Shown in pieces: positions 52,398-54,887 of a DNA stretch of 54,887 bases. Source of the DNA: Balneolaceae bacterium (lineage in GTDB: Bacteria > Bacteroidota > Rhodothermia > Balneolales > Balneolaceae). The number at the start of each line of letters is the position of its first letter. The first letter of the stretch is position 1. The position numbers and the translations under genes were made by a program. The DNA lies in the NCBI GenBank assembly GCA_007127745.1, contig SKYV01000104.1:1-54887 (forward strand), written 5' to 3'. Below the pieces are notes generated by a model, which worked only from the letters and a program-made list of their open reading frames with translations, made no database searches and was not told where the DNA came from.

Positions 52398-53434
52398 CCG
52401 GCTTTGGATAGTTTTTGAGTTTCTTCGATAAACAGGTTCAGTTTTTTTAATGCCTTTCCGGAATCGATACTTTCAGAAGCAAGCGTTTTTGCATCCTGAA
52501 GATTATCCGTTTTTCCGGATGCCCGAATGGCAAATGCTGCATTCAGTTCCACTATATTTCGCTGCGCATCAGTAGATGTACCTTGATAAATCTTTTTTAT
52601 AATCGCGGCATTAATTGATGCATTTCCTCCCATCAGCTCTTCCAAATCAACTTTTTTATATCCCAGCGAAACAGGATCAAACACCTCGGAAGTGGTTGAA
52701 ATCCGGCTGTTGAGTTCAAAAATTTCGCTGTTCGAAGCCAAACTTACCTCATCAAGGCCATCGTGAGAGTTCAGTGTGAAGGCTCTCTCGGCCTGAAGGT
52801 TTCCAAGAATCTGAATCATCTGGCCGGCTGCATTTTTACTGAATGCACCAATCACCTGGCGTTCAACTCCTGCCGGATTAAGCAGCGGACCGAGCATATT
52901 AAAAAAGGTGCGAATTTTCAGGGCTCTGCGGGCCGGCATTACAAATTTCATGGCAGGATGAAAATTAGGGGCGAACATAAATGCCATCCCTGTCTCGTTA
53001 TACAGTTTTTCAACCTGTTCTTTGGACAGATTGGGTTCGGCGCCCAATTCTTTCAGAACATCAAAACTTCCGCTTTTACTTGATACACTTCGGTTTCCGT
53101 GTTTTAAAACCGGAATATCTGCACCCGCCACAACAAACATGGCAGCTGTGGAGATATTGAATGTTCCAGACTTATCTCCGCCCGTACCACACAAGTCAAC
53201 AGCTTGTTTCGTGTCCACGTTCACCGTTATTGCTGCCTCTCTCATCACTTTTACGAAGGATGTGAGCTCGCTAATTGTTTCGCCTTTCATTCTCATCGCA
53301 ACCAGAAATGCCGATATTTCTTCGGTGGAAACCGCACCGCTTAAAATCAATTTCATAGCCGCAGAAGCTTCGTCTTCCGAAAGATTCTCCGGCTTTGAAA
53401 TTTTCTCTAATATTTGTGTAAATGATTGAGACAC
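52394..53434 (-). CDS. trpD: Anthranilate phosphoribosyltransferase
   Basis: Transfers phosphoribose from PRPP to anthranilate. The glycine-rich PRPP motif DLCGTGGDKSGTFN, the KHGNRSVSSKSGSFDVL stretch and PARRALKIRTFFNMLGPLLNP are clear. The length of 346 aa is normal, and there is no fused glutaminase domain. It is 68 bp after trpG. Confidence 0.96.
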   Translation of the reverse strand: MSQSFTQILEKISKPENLSEDEASAAMKLILSGAVSTEEISAFLVAMRMKGETISELTSFVKVMREAAITVNVDTKQAVDLCGTGGDKSGTFNISTAAMFVVAGADIPVLKHGNRSVSSKSGSFDVLKELGAEPNLSKEQVEKLYNETGMAFMFAPNFHPAMKFVMPARRALKIRTFFNMLGPLLNPAGVERQVIGAFSKNAAGQMIQILGNLQAERAFTLNSHDGLDEVSLASNSEIFELNSRISTTSEVFDPVSLGYKKVDLEELMGGNASINAAIIKKIYQGTSTDAQRNIVELNAAFAIRASGKTDNLQDAKTLASESIDSGKALKKLNLFIEETQKLSKAG

Positions 53435-53502
53435 TGATTTTTCATTAAGGTTTAAAATTAATACATCTACTTAAAGGGGCTCTACTTTGTTGCCGCATTA
53501 CA

Positions 53503-54081
53503 TCAGACGAAAGAGTGGCTCAATTTCATCCAATTTTTAACAATTCTTGGTCCTTCGACAGTCAAAATACTTTCCGGATGAAATTGAATCCCTTCCACCG
53601 GAAAGGTTTTGTGTCTCACCCCCATAATCACACCATCCTTAGTACGTGCACTAATTTCCAGTTCCCCAGGAACAGATCCGGCTTCGAGTGCAAGAGAGTG
53701 ATATCTTGTTGCCGTAAATCCATCGGGTACATCTTCGAAAATGGATTTACCATCGTGAATGATTGTTGATGTTTTTCCGTGCATCAGGCTGGGTGCATGT
53801 ACAACGTTTGCCCCAAAAACCTGACCAATGGCCTGATGGCCCAGACAAACCCCAAGTACCGGAATTTCTTTGCCCAGCTCAGCTATAACCGCTTCGGTTA
53901 TCCCGGCATTTTCGGGCCGTCCGGGTCCCGGTGAAATCAAAATTTTCTCGGGACCTAATTTTCGTACATCCTCCACCGAAACAGCATCATTTCTGATTAC
54001 TCTGTAATGATCCGTAACCGATGCCACGATGTGAACCAGGTTATAAGTAAATGAATCGTAATTGTCGATGATTAAAATCAT
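53503..54081 (-). CDS. trpG: Anthranilate synthase glutaminase subunit (possibly shared with PABA synthesis)
   Basis: Class I glutamine amidotransferase supplying ammonia to TrpE. With the ATG at 54081 the protein begins MILIIDNYDSFTYNLV, the usual TrpG opening, and is 192 aa; the longer ORF adds 18 unrelated residues and runs into the hairpin. The triad is C79 (GVCLGHQ), H168 and E170 (QFHPES). It is first in trpG-D-C-F-B-A, with no trpE beside it. The same subunit may serve PabB. Confidence 0.94.
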   Translation of the reverse strand: MILIIDNYDSFTYNLVHIVASVTDHYRVIRNDAVSVEDVRKLGPEKILISPGPGRPENAGITEAVIAELGKEIPVLGVCLGHQAIGQVFGANVVHAPSLMHGKTSTIIHDGKSIFEDVPDGFTATRYHSLALEAGSVPGELEISARTKDGVIMGVRHKTFPVEGIQFHPESILTVEGPRIVKNWMKLSHSFV

Positions 54082-54088
54082 AGTCTTG

Positions 54089-54129
54089 AAAAATAACCCG
54101 TGTCGTGAGTGAAGTTCTCGTGACACAGG
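54089..54129 (-). terminator. Terminator- or attenuator-like hairpin between trpS and trpG
   Basis: On the minus strand CCTGTGTC (54129-54122) pairs with GACACGGG (54104-54097), with a GAG/CTC inner pair, followed by TTATTTTT. It lies 18 bases after the trpS stop and 8 bases before the trpG start. It could terminate trpS or attenuate readthrough into the trp genes. No Trp-rich leader peptide is visible. Confidence 0.6.
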
Positions 54130-54146
54130 ACTCATTGCTGAATTAT

Positions 54147-54887
54147 TTAAAAACTTCTGAACAGCCCTGTCTTCGACCGAACCGGTTCCATTACAGTTTC
54201 GGCTCGTTCCCGGGCTTTCTTTCCGCCATCACGCAAAACATCAAACACATAATCCATATTTTTTTCCAGTTCTTTGCGTTTTTCACGGGCTTCTGAAAAA
54301 TAATCTTTAATCAGAGCCAATAGTTCCTTTTTGGCATGGCCATATCCGTATCCGCCGGCCCGATATTTTTCCCGAATTGCTTCTTTTTGATCCTCATCGG
54401 CAAAGAGTTTAATCAGGGCATACACGTTGCAGGTATCCGGATCTTTGGGTTCTTCAAGCGGTGTGGAGTCGGTTTGAATGGACATCACGCGTTTTTTTAG
54501 TGATTTTCCTTCATCAAAAATATCGATGGTGTTATTGTACGATTTACTCATTTTTCGGCCATCCACCCCCGGAACCACAGCAACACTTTTTACGATATAC
54601 TCTTCGGGAATCTTTAGCAATTCAGCATCGCAGGTATAATTCAGTTTACCGGCCAGATCGCGACAAATTTCAATATTCTGTTTCTGATCTTCTCCCACCG
54701 GAACCAGATCGGAGTGGTAAATCAGAATGTCGGCCGCCTGCAGAATCGGATAGGTGAACAGGCCAATGTTCGGGCTGAGGCCTTGTGCTACTTTATCTTT
54801 ATAGGAAACGCCTTTTTCCATCAGAGAAACCGGAGTTAAACTTCCAAGAATCCAAGCAAGTTCGGTAGTTTGAGGAACGTCGGATTG
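54147..54887 (-). CDS. trpS: Tryptophanyl-tRNA synthetase (partial, 5' end outside window)
   Basis: The C-terminal ~246 residues of a class I TrpRS. The frame is open to the window edge, beginning QSDVPQTTELAWILGSLTPV, the family's central segment. It contains PILQAADILIYHSDLVPVGE and the KMSKS signature in GRKMSKSYNN. About 80-90 N-terminal residues, including the HIGH-type motif, lie beyond 54887. It is immediately upstream of the trp genes on the same strand. Confidence 0.95.
   Translation of the reverse strand, partial: QSDVPQTTELAWILGSLTPVSLMEKGVSYKDKVAQGLSPNIGLFTYPILQAADILIYHSDLVPVGEDQKQNIEICRDLAGKLNYTCDAELLKIPEEYIVKSVAVVPGVDGRKMSKSYNNTIDIFDEGKSLKKRVMSIQTDSTPLEEPKDPDTCNVYALIKLFADEDQKEAIREKYRAGGYGYGHAKKELLALIKDYFSEAREKRKELEKNMDYVFDVLRDGGKKARERAETVMEPVRSKTGLFRSF

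Overview
The window reads as an ordinary chromosomal segment of a free-living, probably marine or saline member of the Balneolota/Rhodothermota side of the Bacteroidota (FCB) group. This is inference from gene content, not from a marker phylogeny. The clues are many lipoproteins with Bacteroidota-type families (DUF4837, Big_5 'CATPVAPTGG' protein), the fused mutase IcmF, mostly missing Shine-Dalgarno sequences, several TAnnTTTG-type promoter boxes, and an intergenic repeat of the CCCCCTTTGAAGGG kind common in that group. Base composition looks moderate (mid-40s % GC by eye). No prophage, CRISPR array, defence island or plasmid functions were seen.

Layout. (1) 176-4921 (+): arginine cluster argB-argD-argC-argJ, the cyclic acetyl-ornithine route. 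(2) 5060-11332 (-): polysaccharide-degradation block of secreted GH9, two GH5 and one GH140/DUF4038-like hydrolase plus a small membrane protein, followed upstream by a D-2-hydroxyacid dehydrogenase (11410-12348) and, divergently, a GH29 fucosidase (12571-14739). (3) 14749-15436: a scar holding a broken ApbE gene and the 5' part of a group IIC intron, seated on the terminator of a secreted subtilase (15437-17428, -). (4) 17667-28479 (+): housekeeping genes thrS, infC-rpmI-rplT, pheS, pheT-zapB-like-zapA, ymdB, lolD, a HAD phosphatase and a TPR membrane protein. (5) 28539-34746 (-): Big_5 lipoprotein, mscS-type channel and icmF. (6) 34949-36974 (+): NAD salvage pncB-pncA, then a GntP permease (37360-38718) facing a BNR/sialidase-like lipoprotein (38772-39980, -). 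(7) 40202-40290: tRNA-Ser(GGA). (8) 40351-45367 (-): TonB-like protein, murQ, accC, an esterase-fold protein lacking its serine, and crtB. (9) 45534-47520 (+): LacI-family regulator and purC. (10) 47590-54887 (-): trpS (partial), then trpG-trpD-trpC-trpF-trpB-trpA and a DUF4837 lipoprotein; trpE is absent.

How the parts fit. The hydrolases point to import and use of plant or algal glucans and fucosylated glycans, with GntP, TonB and the sialidase-like protein as possible partners elsewhere in the same lifestyle. Three candidate LacI-family operator palindromes lie upstream of icmF, upstream of the esterase-accC-murQ set and beside the lacI gene, which could link those units to the regulator at 45534. 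IcmF and AccC would handle branched-chain or propionyl-type acyl-CoAs.

The most unusual items are the truncated group IIC intron placed exactly behind a Rho-independent terminator, the ApbE remnant with an in-frame TGA, the nested palindrome inside an intergenic inverted-repeat element, and an alpha/beta-hydrolase whose nucleophilic serine is alanine. I did not find convincing evidence of a wholly new multi-gene system.
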